Positions 43,832 to 52,755 of a stretch of DNA of 64,000 bases are shown here, piece after piece. Every line of letters starts with the position of its first letter. Within the stretch, counting starts at the first letter, position 1. The notes beneath the pieces were generated by a model. It saw only the letters and a program-made list of their open reading frames with translations. It ran no database searches and had not been told where the DNA came from. Source of the stretch: Culturomica massiliensis (GTDB taxonomy: Bacteria > Bacteroidota > Bacteroidia > Bacteroidales > Marinifilaceae); the NCBI RefSeq assembly GCF_900091655.1, contig NZ_LT594620.1, forward strand, positions 1 through 64,000, read 5' to 3'. The position numbers and the translations under genes are program-made.

Positions 43832-46174
43832 ATGAAGTTTATATTCTTTTTTCTGTTATTGGTGATCTCACATTATACGGCGAGCTCGCAGTTAAATGTT
43901 ATTGAGAGTAGAATTGTTAATCCCGACCAAAAACCCATCGAATACGCAACAGTTATTTTACAGGATTCACAGGTAAAATATATTGACGGTACAATTACTG
44001 ACAGCACGGGGTATTTTATAATCAAGCATCTTCCGGCCGGTAATTACCGGTTGATTATTCAACATTTACTTTATGAGCCCGATACATTGTATATACAGGC
44101 CAACATGCAGATACAGCCTGTAATAACTCTTATTCCCAGGCAATATACTTTAAATGAAGTTCAGGTGTCAGCAGAGGGACCAATGATGAAAGTAAGCGGT
44201 AATATGTTGTCTTATAATGCTCAATCGATAGAAAAGAATAAGGCAATAACAACCGCTTACGAAATGTTAAAAGAGATTCCGGGTATATTTGAAATCAATA
44301 ACCAATTGTCATTGATAGGCAGTGAAAAGCTAAACATTGTTATAAACGGACAAATGACCAAAATGACTATAGAGCAGGTCAGTAATATGCTAAAGACCAT
44401 TCCTTCTTCGAATATTGCAAATATTGAGGTTATGTATAATCCGCCTGCCAAATATAATGTCAGGGGAGCTCTGATCAATATCGTTCTGAACAAAAGGACG
44501 GATGAACAGCCGTCTGTAACAGGGGAAGTGTCAGCATCATACAAACAATCGGTCTATGCATCAAACGTTGACCGGATCAATCTTGTTTATAATAATTCAA
44601 AATTCAAAGTTGATTTTTCGGCCACGGTTAATACCGGGAAAAGTTGGGATAAAAACAAATCCTATTCCCGGCATTCCCTGAAAGACAAAATTGTAAAAAT
44701 AAATGAATTCATCAATAGCAGGAATAATTATCTGGATATAGATTTCAGAACAGAAGCAGCTTATACATTTAACAAAAACAGTGAACTTATTTTTTCATAT
44801 TTCCTTAATAAAGAGAAAAAAAACGGCAAAAGTTTTGCAACGAACGATTATACCGATATAAACCAATATAGCTTAAACAGCTTGAATCACACGAAAGATA
44901 ACCGGCAGTTGCACAACGCCTATATACAGTATTCAAACAGAAAATTCAATATAGGAGCCGAATACACTTTTTACAAAAATCCGACAGACCAGCATTATAC
45001 CGATGAAAAAGACCATCAAATCAATAAAAATTATATCAATAATTCTGATCAGAAGATTTCAAAATGGTCCGTATTTATTAATCATGGAGTTACATTCCCC
45101 TCAAAGTTAAAACTGAATTATGGTATAAATGCGGGATATAATTTATCTGATACGAAAGTTCGGTATTTATTCAGGCAAAATGATGATTACATCGAAGCCG
45201 GAGATTTAAATTTAGATGGCAGTCAGAAAGAATACACTGCAACCCCTTTTATAGAAGCATCCTGCCGGTTCAATAAAAAACTGTCGGCCTCCATTTCCTT
45301 GAAAACCGAATACTTCAAATCAATTTATACAGATAATGGTATCCGGCATACTTTATGGAACGACTGGTCGCTATTTCCAAATTTATCCGTTACTTACAGT
45401 CTGGATCCGAGAAATACTTTTCAGTTGAATATTACGAGTGATAAGTATTATCCTTCATTTTGGGCCATTAATCCTCAAACGACAGAATTGAACTCATATT
45501 CGGAGGTTGTGGGTAATCCGGAGTTAAGCCCGTATAAGATGTACAGAGGGCAGTTTATGTATATACGCAATCGCAAGTATATTTTTATGGGATTCATTCA
45601 GTATGCACCGGACTATTTCAGTCAGTTGCCCCACATGTCGGCAGACGAAATAAAGACAATATATCGTTTTGAGAATTATGATTATCTGCTAAGAATGGGA
45701 ATTGCAGTGATACTGAATGTTAAGCAAGGAAAATTCTTTAGCAGTAATATCACTTTGCAGGGAATAAATTCGCGGGAGAAGATCGACGATTTTTATGGTT
45801 ATTCATTTAATCATACAAGCTTAAGCGGTGTGGTCAATTTAAATAATTCTTTTAATCTTACCGAGTATTTATTGTTGCAGGTCAACGGACATTTTCAGTC
45901 TGCTGCCCGGCAGGGGGTCTATAAACTCGGCGAAATATGGAAGTTGTCAGGTAGAGTCAAATGGACGATAACCAAATCGCTTTCTTTTTTGGTAAATTAT
46001 GACAACATATTGTGCCATCAGAGGCCGCGTCCGGTTAAGTTGGAATACAGTAACCAGTACAAGCTGACTCGTTTTTATGAGAGAAGTAGTGTTGAATTTA
46101 CATTGATCTGGAGACTAAAGAATCATAAACAATCAAAATACCATCAGGTTGACGACAGCAGATTGAGCCGGTAG
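43832..46174 (+). CDS. outer-membrane TonB-receptor-like beta-barrel protein
   Basis: A 780-aa outer-membrane protein. After the signal peptide (MKFIFFFLLLVISHYTASSQ) comes a carboxypeptidase regulatory-like Ig domain (NPDQKPIEYATVILQD ... PAGNYRLIIQHL, about 22-105), then a plug-like segment (LNEVQVSAEGPMMKVSGNML ... IEVMYNPPAKYNVRGALI, about 106-220), then a C-terminal barrel of the outer membrane protein beta-barrel family (PF14905) type. A classic TonB box is not obvious. It follows the YcaO gene by 87 bp with an attenuating hairpin between, so the two are probably linked. A role in export or reuptake of the modified peptide is inference; such receptors also import siderophores and peptides. 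Confidence 0.85.
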   Translation: MKFIFFFLLLVISHYTASSQLNVIESRIVNPDQKPIEYATVILQDSQVKYIDGTITDSTGYFIIKHLPAGNYRLIIQHLLYEPDTLYIQANMQIQPVITLIPRQYTLNEVQVSAEGPMMKVSGNMLSYNAQSIEKNKAITTAYEMLKEIPGIFEINNQLSLIGSEKLNIVINGQMTKMTIEQVSNMLKTIPSSNIANIEVMYNPPAKYNVRGALINIVLNKRTDEQPSVTGEVSASYKQSVYASNVDRINLVYNNSKFKVDFSATVNTGKSWDKNKSYSRHSLKDKIVKINEFINSRNNYLDIDFRTEAAYTFNKNSELIFSYFLNKEKKNGKSFATNDYTDINQYSLNSLNHTKDNRQLHNAYIQYSNRKFNIGAEYTFYKNPTDQHYTDEKDHQINKNYINNSDQKISKWSVFINHGVTFPSKLKLNYGINAGYNLSDTKVRYLFRQNDDYIEAGDLNLDGSQKEYTATPFIEASCRFNKKLSASISLKTEYFKSIYTDNGIRHTLWNDWSLFPNLSVTYSLDPRNTFQLNITSDKYYPSFWAINPQTTELNSYSEVVGNPELSPYKMYRGQFMYIRNRKYIFMGFIQYAPDYFSQLPHMSADEIKTIYRFENYDYLLRMGIAVILNVKQGKFFSSNITLQGINSREKIDDFYGYSFNHTSLSGVVNLNNSFNLTEYLLLQVNGHFQSAARQGVYKLGEIWKLSGRVKWTITKSLSFLVNYDNILCHQRPRPVKLEYSNQYKLTRFYERSSVEFTLIWRLKNHKQSKYHQVDDSRLSR

Positions 46175-46213
46175 TATCCCCGAAAAATGAATTTTGGAGG
46201 GGGCTATGGTATA

Positions 46214-46251
46214 AAAAAATCCTGTGATTCGTTAGAATCACAGGATTTTCA
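46214..46251 (+). terminator. terminator of receptor gene
   Basis: AAATCCTGTGATTC, loop GTTA, GAATCACAGGATTTTC. The A-run on the other side makes it usable from both strands, so it can also stop the tRNA-Asp transcript. Confidence 0.85.
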
Positions 46252-46269
46252 ATGATTAAACCTAGTTGG

Positions 46270-46343
46270 CGGTGCGGACGGGACTCGAACCCGCGACCCC
46301 AGGCGTGACAGGCCTGTATTCTAACCAGCTGAACTACCGCACC
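46270..46343 (-). tRNA. tRNA-Asp (GTC), copy 1
   Basis: Cloverleaf on the minus strand: acceptor GGTGCGG/CCGCACC, anticodon stem and loop CCTGTCACG with anticodon GTC, T-arm GCGGGTTCGAGTCCCGT. The 3' CCA is encoded in the DNA (46267-46269). Confidence 0.96.
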
Positions 46344-46378
46344 AAAATAACCATAAAATTTTAGAAGAACTTTTTCAG

Positions 46379-46452
46379 CGGTGCGGACGGGACTCGAACC
46401 CGCGACCCCAGGCGTGACAGGCCTGTATTCTAACCAGCTGAACTACCGCACC
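46379..46452 (-). tRNA. tRNA-Asp (GTC), copy 2
   Basis: Identical in its mature sequence to copy 1 and 35 bp upstream of it on the minus strand. Unlike copy 1 its 3' end is followed by CTG, not CCA, so CCA must be added enzymatically. Confidence 0.96.
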
Positions 46453-46485
46453 AGATTTTGGTTGTGCTATCTCTTAACAGCGGTG

Positions 46486-46516
46486 CAAATGTAGGATGAT
46501 TTTTTGAAATAGCAAA
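46486..46516 (-). promoter_or_regulatory. promoter of the tRNA-Asp pair
   Basis: On the minus strand TTTG (46513-46516) and TACATTTG (46486-46493) are 19 bp apart, a textbook Bacteroidota TTTG/TAnnTTTG promoter, 33 bp before the first tRNA-Asp. Confidence 0.75.
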
Positions 46517-46611
46517 TAAATGGATAGGAAAAAATGAAAAATATTTCTTCTACTTGTAAAATATAATGGAAAAATAAATGGAGAACGAAGGCGGAGATTA
46601 GAATTTTTGTT

Positions 46612-46619
46612 TAACTTTG
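46612..46619 (+). promoter_or_regulatory. -7 box of gcvH
   Basis: TAACTTTG matches TAnnTTTG, 38 bp before the gcvH start. It lies within a possible N-terminal extension of the frame and so argues for the start at 46658. Confidence 0.5.
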
Positions 46620-46657
46620 AACGCGTAATAATTTTTAAATTAAAAAACTTTAAGATA

Positions 46658-47032
46658 ATGAATGTACCTGCAGAATTAAAGTACACCAAAGAACATGAAT
46701 GGATTCGTGTTGAGGGTGATGAAGCTGTTATAGGCATAACCGATTATGCTCAAAGTCAATTGGGCGATATCGTTTTCGTAGAGTGTGAAACTGTCGGGGA
46801 TAACCTTGAAGCCGGAGATACCTTCGGTACAGTTGAGGCCGTAAAAACCGTTTCCGATTTATATATGCCTGTTGGGGGAGAAGTGTTGGAATTTAATGAA
46901 GAATTGGAAGGAGAGCCGGAATTGGTAAATAAGGATCCGTATGGAAAAGGCTGGATTATCCGTATTAAGCTCGGTGATGAAGCTGAAATCGACGGGTTGT
47001 TGACTGCTGATGCTTATAAGGCTATCATCTGA
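46658..47032 (+). CDS. gcvH: glycine cleavage system H protein
   Basis: A 124-aa lipoyl carrier of the glycine cleavage system, shuttling the aminomethyl group between the P, T and L proteins. The family start MNVPAELKYTKEHEWIRVEG is clear, as is the lipoylation site in FGTVEAVKTVSDLYMPVGGE (the Lys of EAVKTVSD). Length is as expected. ATG 46658 is chosen over an upstream frame start at 46607 since a promoter box lies between. The other gcv genes are not adjacent. Confidence 0.96.
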   Translation: MNVPAELKYTKEHEWIRVEGDEAVIGITDYAQSQLGDIVFVECETVGDNLEAGDTFGTVEAVKTVSDLYMPVGGEVLEFNEELEGEPELVNKDPYGKGWIIRIKLGDEAEIDGLLTADAYKAII

Positions 47033-47044
47033 TAAAAATATTGA

Positions 47045-47083
47045 GAGCTGTAATATCCAAGCGGAAATTACAGCTCTTTTTAG
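47045..47083 (+). terminator. terminator of gcvH
   Basis: GAGCTGTAAT and ATTACAGCTC form a stem around an 11-base loop, followed by TTTTT. Confidence 0.8.
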
Positions 47084-47206
47084 ATAAAGTAGTCAATCTT
47101 TGTTATATATTTTAATAACTTTGTGTTTTAAAATATAATTTTTTAAATTTGTGGGTGTTGTATTGTACTATCAATAATCTTGTATTTAATTAAAATCTGA
47201 ATTCCA

Positions 47207-48589
47207 ATGACTCTAATCAAATCTATTTCAGGTATTCGGGGAACGGTAGGTGGTTATCCGGGGGATAATCTGACTCCGTTGGATATCGTAAAGTTTGTTT
47301 CTGCTTATGCCACTTGGTTGAAAAAGGGAGCCGGTAAAGAAAAAGCCAGGATCGTAATGGGGCGGGATGCCCGTATTTCCGGTGAAATGTATGCTAAATT
47401 GGTATCTGCCACCTTAATCGGGTTGGGGCATGATGTTGTAAATATCGGTTTGGCTACGACTCCGACAACAGAGATTGCCGTGACAGGAGAAAAGGCAGAC
47501 GGGGGTATTATATTGACGGCCAGTCATAATCCCAAGCAATGGAATGCTTTAAAATTACTGAATGGACGAGGTGAATTTCTGACGGCAGCCGACGGAGCCC
47601 AGGTTTTAGAATTGGCTGAAAAGGAAAATTTCGAATATGCAGATGTAGATCATTTGGGACAGATTACAGAGAAAGATTATACCGATTATCATATTGAGCA
47701 GGTTTTAGGTTTGAAGCTGGTAAATAAAGAAGCAATTGCCAAAGCAAACCTGAAAGTGGTGGTAGATGCCGTGAATTCTGTGGGAGGAGTTGTTATACCC
47801 CGTTTGTTACGGGCATTGGGAGTCAAGGAGATTGTGGAGTTGAATTGCGAGCCGACCGGACGGTTTAAGCACAATCCGGAGCCGATTCCGGAGAATCTGA
47901 CGGAAATTTCGGCTAAGATGAAAGAGTGCGGGGCCGATCTCGGTATTGTCGTGGATCCGGATGTAGACCGTTTGGCATTAATCAGTGAGAACGGAGAGAT
48001 GTTCGGCGAGGAATATACGTTGGTGGCTGTGGCCGATTATGTATTGAAACATACTCCCGGTAATACGGTTTCCAATCTTTCTTCTTCACGGGCGCTCCAA
48101 GATGTAACCGAAGCATACGGGCAGGAATATAATGCTGCCGCTGTCGGTGAAGTCAATGTTGTGGCTAAAATGAAGGAAACCCATACGGTAATCGGGGGAG
48201 AAGGAAACGGAGGGGTTATTTATCCGGAAAGTCATTATGGCCGGGATGCTTTGGTAGGAGTCGGATTATTCCTGTCTCACTATGTGACAAAGGGTAAAAA
48301 AATGACGGAATTGAAAAAAGATTATCCGCAGTATTTTATCTCTAAAAATAAGATTACGCTTTCTCCGGAGATTGATGTAGATAAAATCCTGGAGGGCCTG
48401 AAAAAGAAGTATGCCAATGAAAAGGTAACGGATATCGATGGCGTGAAAATTGATTTCGAGAGGGGATGGGTACATCTTCGTAAATCGAATACCGAACCGA
48501 TTATCCGGATTTATTCGGAGGCCAAAGACGAAGCTGCTGCCAATGCGTTGGCAGAGGAAGTGATTGAAACGGCAAAAAGCCTGTATTAA
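47207..48589 (+). CDS. glmM: phosphoglucosamine mutase (alpha-D-phosphohexomutase family)
   Basis: A 460-aa phosphohexomutase that most likely converts glucosamine-6-phosphate to glucosamine-1-phosphate for cell-wall and lipopolysaccharide precursors. It opens with SGIRGTVGGYPGDNLTPLDI. The active-site phosphoserine loop is ILTASHNPKQWNALKL (Ser in TASHNP, near residue 104). The metal loop is GIVVDPDVDRLALI, the sugar-binding loop GEGNGGVIYPE and the phosphate-binding loop RKSNTEPIIRIYSEA. The order and length fit GlmM/phosphomannomutase proteins of Bacteroidales. Exact sugar specificity is not certain from sequence alone. Confidence 0.9.
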   Translation: MTLIKSISGIRGTVGGYPGDNLTPLDIVKFVSAYATWLKKGAGKEKARIVMGRDARISGEMYAKLVSATLIGLGHDVVNIGLATTPTTEIAVTGEKADGGIILTASHNPKQWNALKLLNGRGEFLTAADGAQVLELAEKENFEYADVDHLGQITEKDYTDYHIEQVLGLKLVNKEAIAKANLKVVVDAVNSVGGVVIPRLLRALGVKEIVELNCEPTGRFKHNPEPIPENLTEISAKMKECGADLGIVVDPDVDRLALISENGEMFGEEYTLVAVADYVLKHTPGNTVSNLSSSRALQDVTEAYGQEYNAAAVGEVNVVAKMKETHTVIGGEGNGGVIYPESHYGRDALVGVGLFLSHYVTKGKKMTELKKDYPQYFISKNKITLSPEIDVDKILEGLKKKYANEKVTDIDGVKIDFERGWVHLRKSNTEPIIRIYSEAKDEAAANALAEEVIETAKSLY

Positions 48590-48604
48590 TTTACGATTAT
48601 AAGT

Positions 48605-48691
48605 AAGTTGTAAGCTACAAGTTCAGAAGGTATCGTTCTGGTTTCGGGTGTAAACGATAAATTTCTTGATAGGTAGCTTACAACTTTTTTG
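48605..48691. terminator. long bidirectional terminator
   Basis: AAGTTGTAAGCTAC and GTAGCTTACAACTT form a perfect 14-bp stem with a 54-base loop that has its own small CAGAA/TTCTG pairing, followed by TTTTTTG. It separates two convergent genes and could serve either. Confidence 0.75.
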
Positions 48692-48744
48692 TTTATTAAG
48701 TTTGTGATATCTACTATCCTGTATTGTAAATTAAAAATATTCGT

Positions 48745-49923
48745 CTACTCTACATATAGTACCAATCCCTTTAAATACTCTCCTTCCGGGTGGTAAATGT
48801 TTATCGGGTGATCGGCGGGTTGGGTCAGTTGATGGAGGATGCTTACTTTGCGTCCGGTATTGGCGGCGGCAGTGAATACGGTTTGCCGGAATAATTCTTT
48901 TGTCATGACCTGTGAGCAGGAGAAGGTAAAGATAATGCCTCCCGGTTTAATGACTTCTATCCCTTTCCGGTTCAGCTTTTTGTATCCCTGGATGGCATTG
49001 TTCAATACATTCTGATGTTTGGCAAATGCCGGCGGGTCCAGAATAATCAGGTCGTATTTGTCGTAGGAGTGTTCAAGAAAACGAAATGCTTCTTCGGCAA
49101 ATGCTTCGTGCCTGGGATCTCCCGGGAAGTTCAATTCTACGTTTTGCCTTGCCAATTCAATAGCTCTGGCAGAGACATCGACAGAATGTACAGAATGTGC
49201 GCCTCCCCGCATGGCATAGAAAGAAAATCCACCCGTGTAACAAAACATATTCAGTACGGATTTATCGCGTGCATACTTTTCCAATAGGCTGCGGTTTTCC
49301 CGTTGATCGATAAAGAAGCCTGTTTTTTGTCCTTCCAGCCAGTCTACATTAAATTTCAAACCATTTTCCAGAGCAATAAACGATTTTGCCTGACCGTATA
49401 AATAACCGTTTTTCGGTTCTATTGCCGCTTTGAAAGGTAATGTCGATTCGGATTTGTCGTATATGGCTGTTATTTGATCGCCTAACACTTCAACAATGGC
49501 TTTGGCAATGTTTTCCCGTTCCAGATACATACCGACGGAATGGAACTGGGTGACGGCTACATTGGCATATATGTCTACCACAAGGCCGGGCAGGTTATCG
49601 CCTTCTCCGTGAATAAGACGGTATACGTTGTTGGTTTGTGAATCTGTAAGCCCCAGGGAACGACGCTTCCGGTAAGCTTCAGTTATTCTTGTCCTCCAGA
49701 AGTTGTGGTCAATAACAGTGTCTTCGAAACTTAGTATACGTACGGCTATGGAACCGATCTGATAATGTCCGATAGCCAGGAACTGACGGTCTGCACTGTA
49801 TACTTTAACGATATCTCCTTCCTGTAGTGTACCTTCTGTCTTGGCAATTGCTCCGGAGAATATCCAGGGATGGTATCTGAATACAGATTTTTCTTTCCCG
49901 CTTTTTAATAGAATCGAATTCAT
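48745..49923 (-). CDS. rlmI: class I SAM-dependent rRNA methyltransferase (RlmI-like)
   Basis: A 392-aa 23S rRNA cytosine-C5 methyltransferase of the RlmI family. N-terminal PUA domain: LLKSGKEKSVFRYHPWIFSG ... FLAIGHYQIGSIAVRIL (1-75). A central region (GEGDNLPGLVVDIY) follows. The methyltransferase domain has the SAM motif VLNMFCYTGGFSFYAMRGGA, DVSARAIELARQN and the catalytic LIILDPPAFAKHQ, then TFSCSQVM. Complete and of normal length. Transcribed alone, convergent with glmM. Close paralogues exist, so the exact position methylated is an inference. Confidence 0.9.
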   Translation of the reverse strand: MNSILLKSGKEKSVFRYHPWIFSGAIAKTEGTLQEGDIVKVYSADRQFLAIGHYQIGSIAVRILSFEDTVIDHNFWRTRITEAYRKRRSLGLTDSQTNNVYRLIHGEGDNLPGLVVDIYANVAVTQFHSVGMYLERENIAKAIVEVLGDQITAIYDKSESTLPFKAAIEPKNGYLYGQAKSFIALENGLKFNVDWLEGQKTGFFIDQRENRSLLEKYARDKSVLNMFCYTGGFSFYAMRGGAHSVHSVDVSARAIELARQNVELNFPGDPRHEAFAEEAFRFLEHSYDKYDLIILDPPAFAKHQNVLNNAIQGYKKLNRKGIEVIKPGGIIFTFSCSQVMTKELFRQTVFTAAANTGRKVSILHQLTQPADHPINIYHPEGEYLKGLVLYVE

Positions 49924-49984
49924 AAACCGTTTTTTATTTGTTTGGCTGACGGCTGCAAAAATAGATAAAAATCGGGAATAACAG

Positions 49985-50022
49985 AGAAAAAAATCCGGGA
50001 GCCTTTTTCAGCACTCCCGGAT
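49985..50022 (-). terminator. terminator of the small DNA-binding gene
   Basis: ATCCGGGAG (49993-50001) pairs with CTCCCGGAT (50014-50022); on the minus strand a T-run follows. It ends the 80-aa gene just upstream. Confidence 0.8.
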
Positions 50023-50026
50023 CAGA

Positions 50027-50269
50027 TTAATTTTCCAGCATTTGTTTTGCCTTTTCTAAGATTGTTGTATCGTCAATTTGAACGATCCCCCCTTCGGGAC
50101 CTTTTTCGAAATGAATACCGACTGCTTTCCCTTCTTCATAATGATCGCCCCCAAAGTAATTCCGGACGGTTTCAACATCAATGCCTAAGTCATCTGCAAT
50201 TTTTTGCATGCTTCCTGAGGGCAATTGGTCTTTGATTCTCCTCAATTCGTTGAATGTCATTGTCGTCAT
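50027..50269 (-). CDS. small HTH DNA-binding protein
   Basis: An 80-aa protein. Residues 8-38 (ELRRIKDQLPSGSMQKIADD then LGIDVETVRNYFGGD) form a helix-turn-helix like those that start small Bacteroidota DNA-binding proteins, followed by a short acidic tail (FEKGPEGGIVQIDDTTILEK). No other domain. It should bind DNA, but regulator or structural role is not decidable. It is alone, ended by a strong terminator. Confidence 0.75.
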   Translation of the reverse strand: MTTMTFNELRRIKDQLPSGSMQKIADDLGIDVETVRNYFGGDHYEEGKAVGIHFEKGPEGGIVQIDDTTILEKAKQMLEN

Positions 50270-50621
50270 ATCTCAAAAGTTTTATGGTTATTCGTTGGAA
50301 TAAATGTATGATTTCTTTTTGAAAAAAGCAAATAAAACGTTTGCATTAATTCTGTTCAGATATTACCCGACCAGTACAAATGATGTTAAATAAATCATTT
50401 TTAGCCGCTTAATCAGGAGGTGAATGTATGAATAAAAGCGGATTTTTATGCTCTGTTTTTTTTCGTATCTTTGCCGATGTTAAGTCTGTAGATTTATTCG
50501 GGGTTTTTGTAATTTCTTTACTGAAAACATATGGTGTTTGAATATATCTCGGCTATTAGAACGTATTTAATGGAGATCGGAATAAAAGGTTTACGTTCGT
50601 AAATTATAAATCTTTGGTTAT
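50270..50621. other. spacer with a possible helicase promoter
   Basis: 352 bp between divergent genes. No coding frame is convincing. TATCTTTG at 50466-50473 is an exact TAnnTTTG -7 box on the plus strand, 149 bp before the helicase start, and would give a leader of about 140 nt, common for cold-responsive helicase genes but unproven here. Confidence 0.45.
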
Positions 50622-51881
50622 ATGGAATTTAAGGATTTAAAGATAAGCAAGCAGATATTGAATGCATTGGATGAAGCGGGATTTGAAATTCCGACTCCGG
50701 TACAGGTGGAAGCGTTTCCGGTAATTCGCTCGGGAAAAGATATGATTGGGATTGCTCAGACCGGTACTGGAAAAACGTTGGCTTATCTGATACCTATCCT
50801 GATGAAGTTGCATTATGCACAAGGTAAGTATCCCCGGGCCATTGTTATCGTGCCGACCCGGGAGCTGGTTGTGCAGGTATGTGAGAGTGTAGAATTGTTG
50901 ACCGCTTATATGGATATCCGTTGTCTGGGAATATACGGGGGAACCAATATACGGACACAGCAGGATGCCGTGTATGAAGGTTGTGATTTGCTGGTGGCGA
51001 CTCCGGGGCGTTTTATGGATATTTATATGAATGGAATTATCCGGACCACTTCCGTAAAAACGGTCGTAATCGACGAAGCCGACCGGTTAATGGATTTAGG
51101 TTTTATACCGCAGTTGAGAAGTATACTGGAGGTGATACCGGAAAAACACCAGACGTTACTTTTTTCCGCTACTTTTTCGGATACGGTGATTGCGTTGGCA
51201 GAAGAGTTTATGGTTGCACCTGAAAAAGTGGAGATTGCACCTCAGGCGACGACTGTGGATACTGTTGTACAATACCGTTACGATGTGCCGAACATAATGA
51301 CTAAAATCAATTTGTTGAAATTATTGTTGGCGGATAAGGAGGTATATACAAGGGTTATGATTTTTACTGAAAGTAAGAAAAACGCCGATCGTATTACTGA
51401 TAAACTGGCGGATTTTTGGAAAGATGAATTGAGTGTCATTCACTCCAATAAAGCCCAAAATACCCGTTTGAATGCTTTGAAAGCATTCCGGGAAGGAAGG
51501 GCCCGCATCATGGTTGCTTCTGATGTGGCGGCCCGCGGATTGGATATTCAGGATGTGTCACATGTTATCAATTTTGATATACCGACCTTGGCGGAAGAAT
51601 ATGTGCATCGTATCGGTCGTACGGCCAGGGCCGGTAAGGAAGGAACGGCTATAAGTCTGGTTGCACCCAGGGAGGAAGATAGATTTACCGATATCGAGCG
51701 TTTGATTGGTCAGTCTGTCGAAATGCTTCCTTTGCCTCAGAAATTGGAGATTTCAGATATTTTATTGGAAGAAGAGAAGGTCGTGACTGCCAATATTGTA
51801 TACCAAAAGAAACCACGTCCTAAAGGAGGCGGGGCATTTCACCAGAAGTCCGCTAAAAACAACAAAGGAAAGAAAAAATGA
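50622..51881 (+). CDS. DEAD-box ATP-dependent RNA helicase
   Basis: A 419-aa RNA helicase. Q-motif region FEIPTPVQVEAFPVI, Walker A AQTGTGKTLAYL, motif Ia VPTRELVVQV, DEAD box VVIDEADRLMDLGF, SAT motif LLFSATFS, and the second domain with VASDVAARGLDI and HRIGRTARAGKEG (motif VI). The C terminus is Lys-rich (RPKGGGAFHQKSAKNNKGKK), typical of RhlE-like helicases that bind rRNA. All motifs are intact. Acts in ribosome assembly or mRNA turnover; I cannot tell RhlE from CsdA types. Confidence 0.93.
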   Translation: MEFKDLKISKQILNALDEAGFEIPTPVQVEAFPVIRSGKDMIGIAQTGTGKTLAYLIPILMKLHYAQGKYPRAIVIVPTRELVVQVCESVELLTAYMDIRCLGIYGGTNIRTQQDAVYEGCDLLVATPGRFMDIYMNGIIRTTSVKTVVIDEADRLMDLGFIPQLRSILEVIPEKHQTLLFSATFSDTVIALAEEFMVAPEKVEIAPQATTVDTVVQYRYDVPNIMTKINLLKLLLADKEVYTRVMIFTESKKNADRITDKLADFWKDELSVIHSNKAQNTRLNALKAFREGRARIMVASDVAARGLDIQDVSHVINFDIPTLAEEYVHRIGRTARAGKEGTAISLVAPREEDRFTDIERLIGQSVEMLPLPQKLEISDILLEEEKVVTANIVYQKKPRPKGGGAFHQKSAKNNKGKKK

Positions 51882-52014
51882 TTTTTGCTAAGTCCGCAGA
51901 TCACGCTGATTCATTTGTGATTTAGATTTGTGACTGTGGCAGATATTTGTCATTAGGGGGCAATGCAATCTCGACTTTTCTAAACGATCTAAGTGTTTAA
52001 ATCTGTAATCAGGG

Positions 52015-52142
52015 GTTGTCTGTGTGTCTAGTCTACAATCGTAAATCAAAAATCGTAAATAATAAAGACTCTGTAAATTAAGCGGATGCCTTTAATCTGC
52101 TCCCGGTCTTTCCGAGAACAATCTAAAATCTACAAATTGTCT
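52015..52142. repeat. dispersed AT-rich repeat pieces
   Basis: CTACAATCGTAAATCAAAAATCG near 52030 and CAATCTAAAATCTACAAATTG near 52121 share words with the repeat at 5.2, 24.1, 25.5 and 52.9 kb. The spacer 51882-52142 has no gene. Confidence 0.45.
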
Positions 52143-52673
52143 TCATTGCATTACATCATTTTTAATGATCCGGATGATTTGATCGGCTTTGATATCGGAG
52201 GCGATGTATTGCTCCAGGATTTTTTTTGCCAATTCTCCGGCAGGCTTTTCCGGATCGCTGTCTGCGGCAGCCGTATTGATTAAAGTTATGATATTGTTTT
52301 TAAAGTCTGTCACGACGTTCCAGGCATTTTCGCTCAGGTACAATTGTTGTGAAAGATTGTATTCATATTCCTGCCGGATTTCGTTTGCCAGAAGCCGGTG
52401 GTATTCTCTGCCGGATATATTGGATAGGAGGGTTCTGGGTATCAAAGAATCTGGTTTCATCCTTTCGATGAAAAGAATGATTCTTTCATAGGCCAGTAAT
52501 TTTAAATTTAAGAGTGTTTGGGTTGTCGACTCTTTAGCCGTTTCAGTTTTAGGGTTGGTATGTACATATTTATTGACGAAAATTTCCAATAAAGAAATAC
52601 CTTTCCGTAACAAAGGGTACATCATCAAGGCGAGTAATATTAATGGCAATAGTAAATAATCTCCGATAGTCAT
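52143..52673 (-). CDS. conserved membrane-anchored hypothetical protein
   Basis: A 176-aa protein with one N-terminal membrane segment (residues 4-24) and a cytoplasmic helical part. The segments KLLAYERIILFIERMKPDSL and ANEIRQEYEYNLSQQLYLSE look conserved, as in uncharacterised single-pass Bacteroidota proteins (I recall this as a DUF7935-type family but cannot confirm). Function unknown. It is divergent from the tryptophanase leader and may share regulation, without evidence. Confidence 0.6.
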   Translation of the reverse strand: MTIGDYLLLPLILLALMMYPLLRKGISLLEIFVNKYVHTNPKTETAKESTTQTLLNLKLLAYERIILFIERMKPDSLIPRTLLSNISGREYHRLLANEIRQEYEYNLSQQLYLSENAWNVVTDFKNNIITLINTAAADSDPEKPAGELAKKILEQYIASDIKADQIIRIIKNDVMQ

Positions 52674-52740
52674 AGCATATTTTTTTATTGGACAAAGATA
52701 ATTTTTTAATTGAAAATCGTTTATCCTTCATCCTTTTTTA

Positions 52741-52748
52741 TATCTTTG
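52741..52748 (+). promoter_or_regulatory. -7 box of tryptophanase leader
   Basis: TATCTTTG is an exact TAnnTTTG match on the plus strand. It would start a leader of about 280 nt before the tryptophanase gene. Confidence 0.5.
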
Positions 52749-52755
52749 CAATCGT

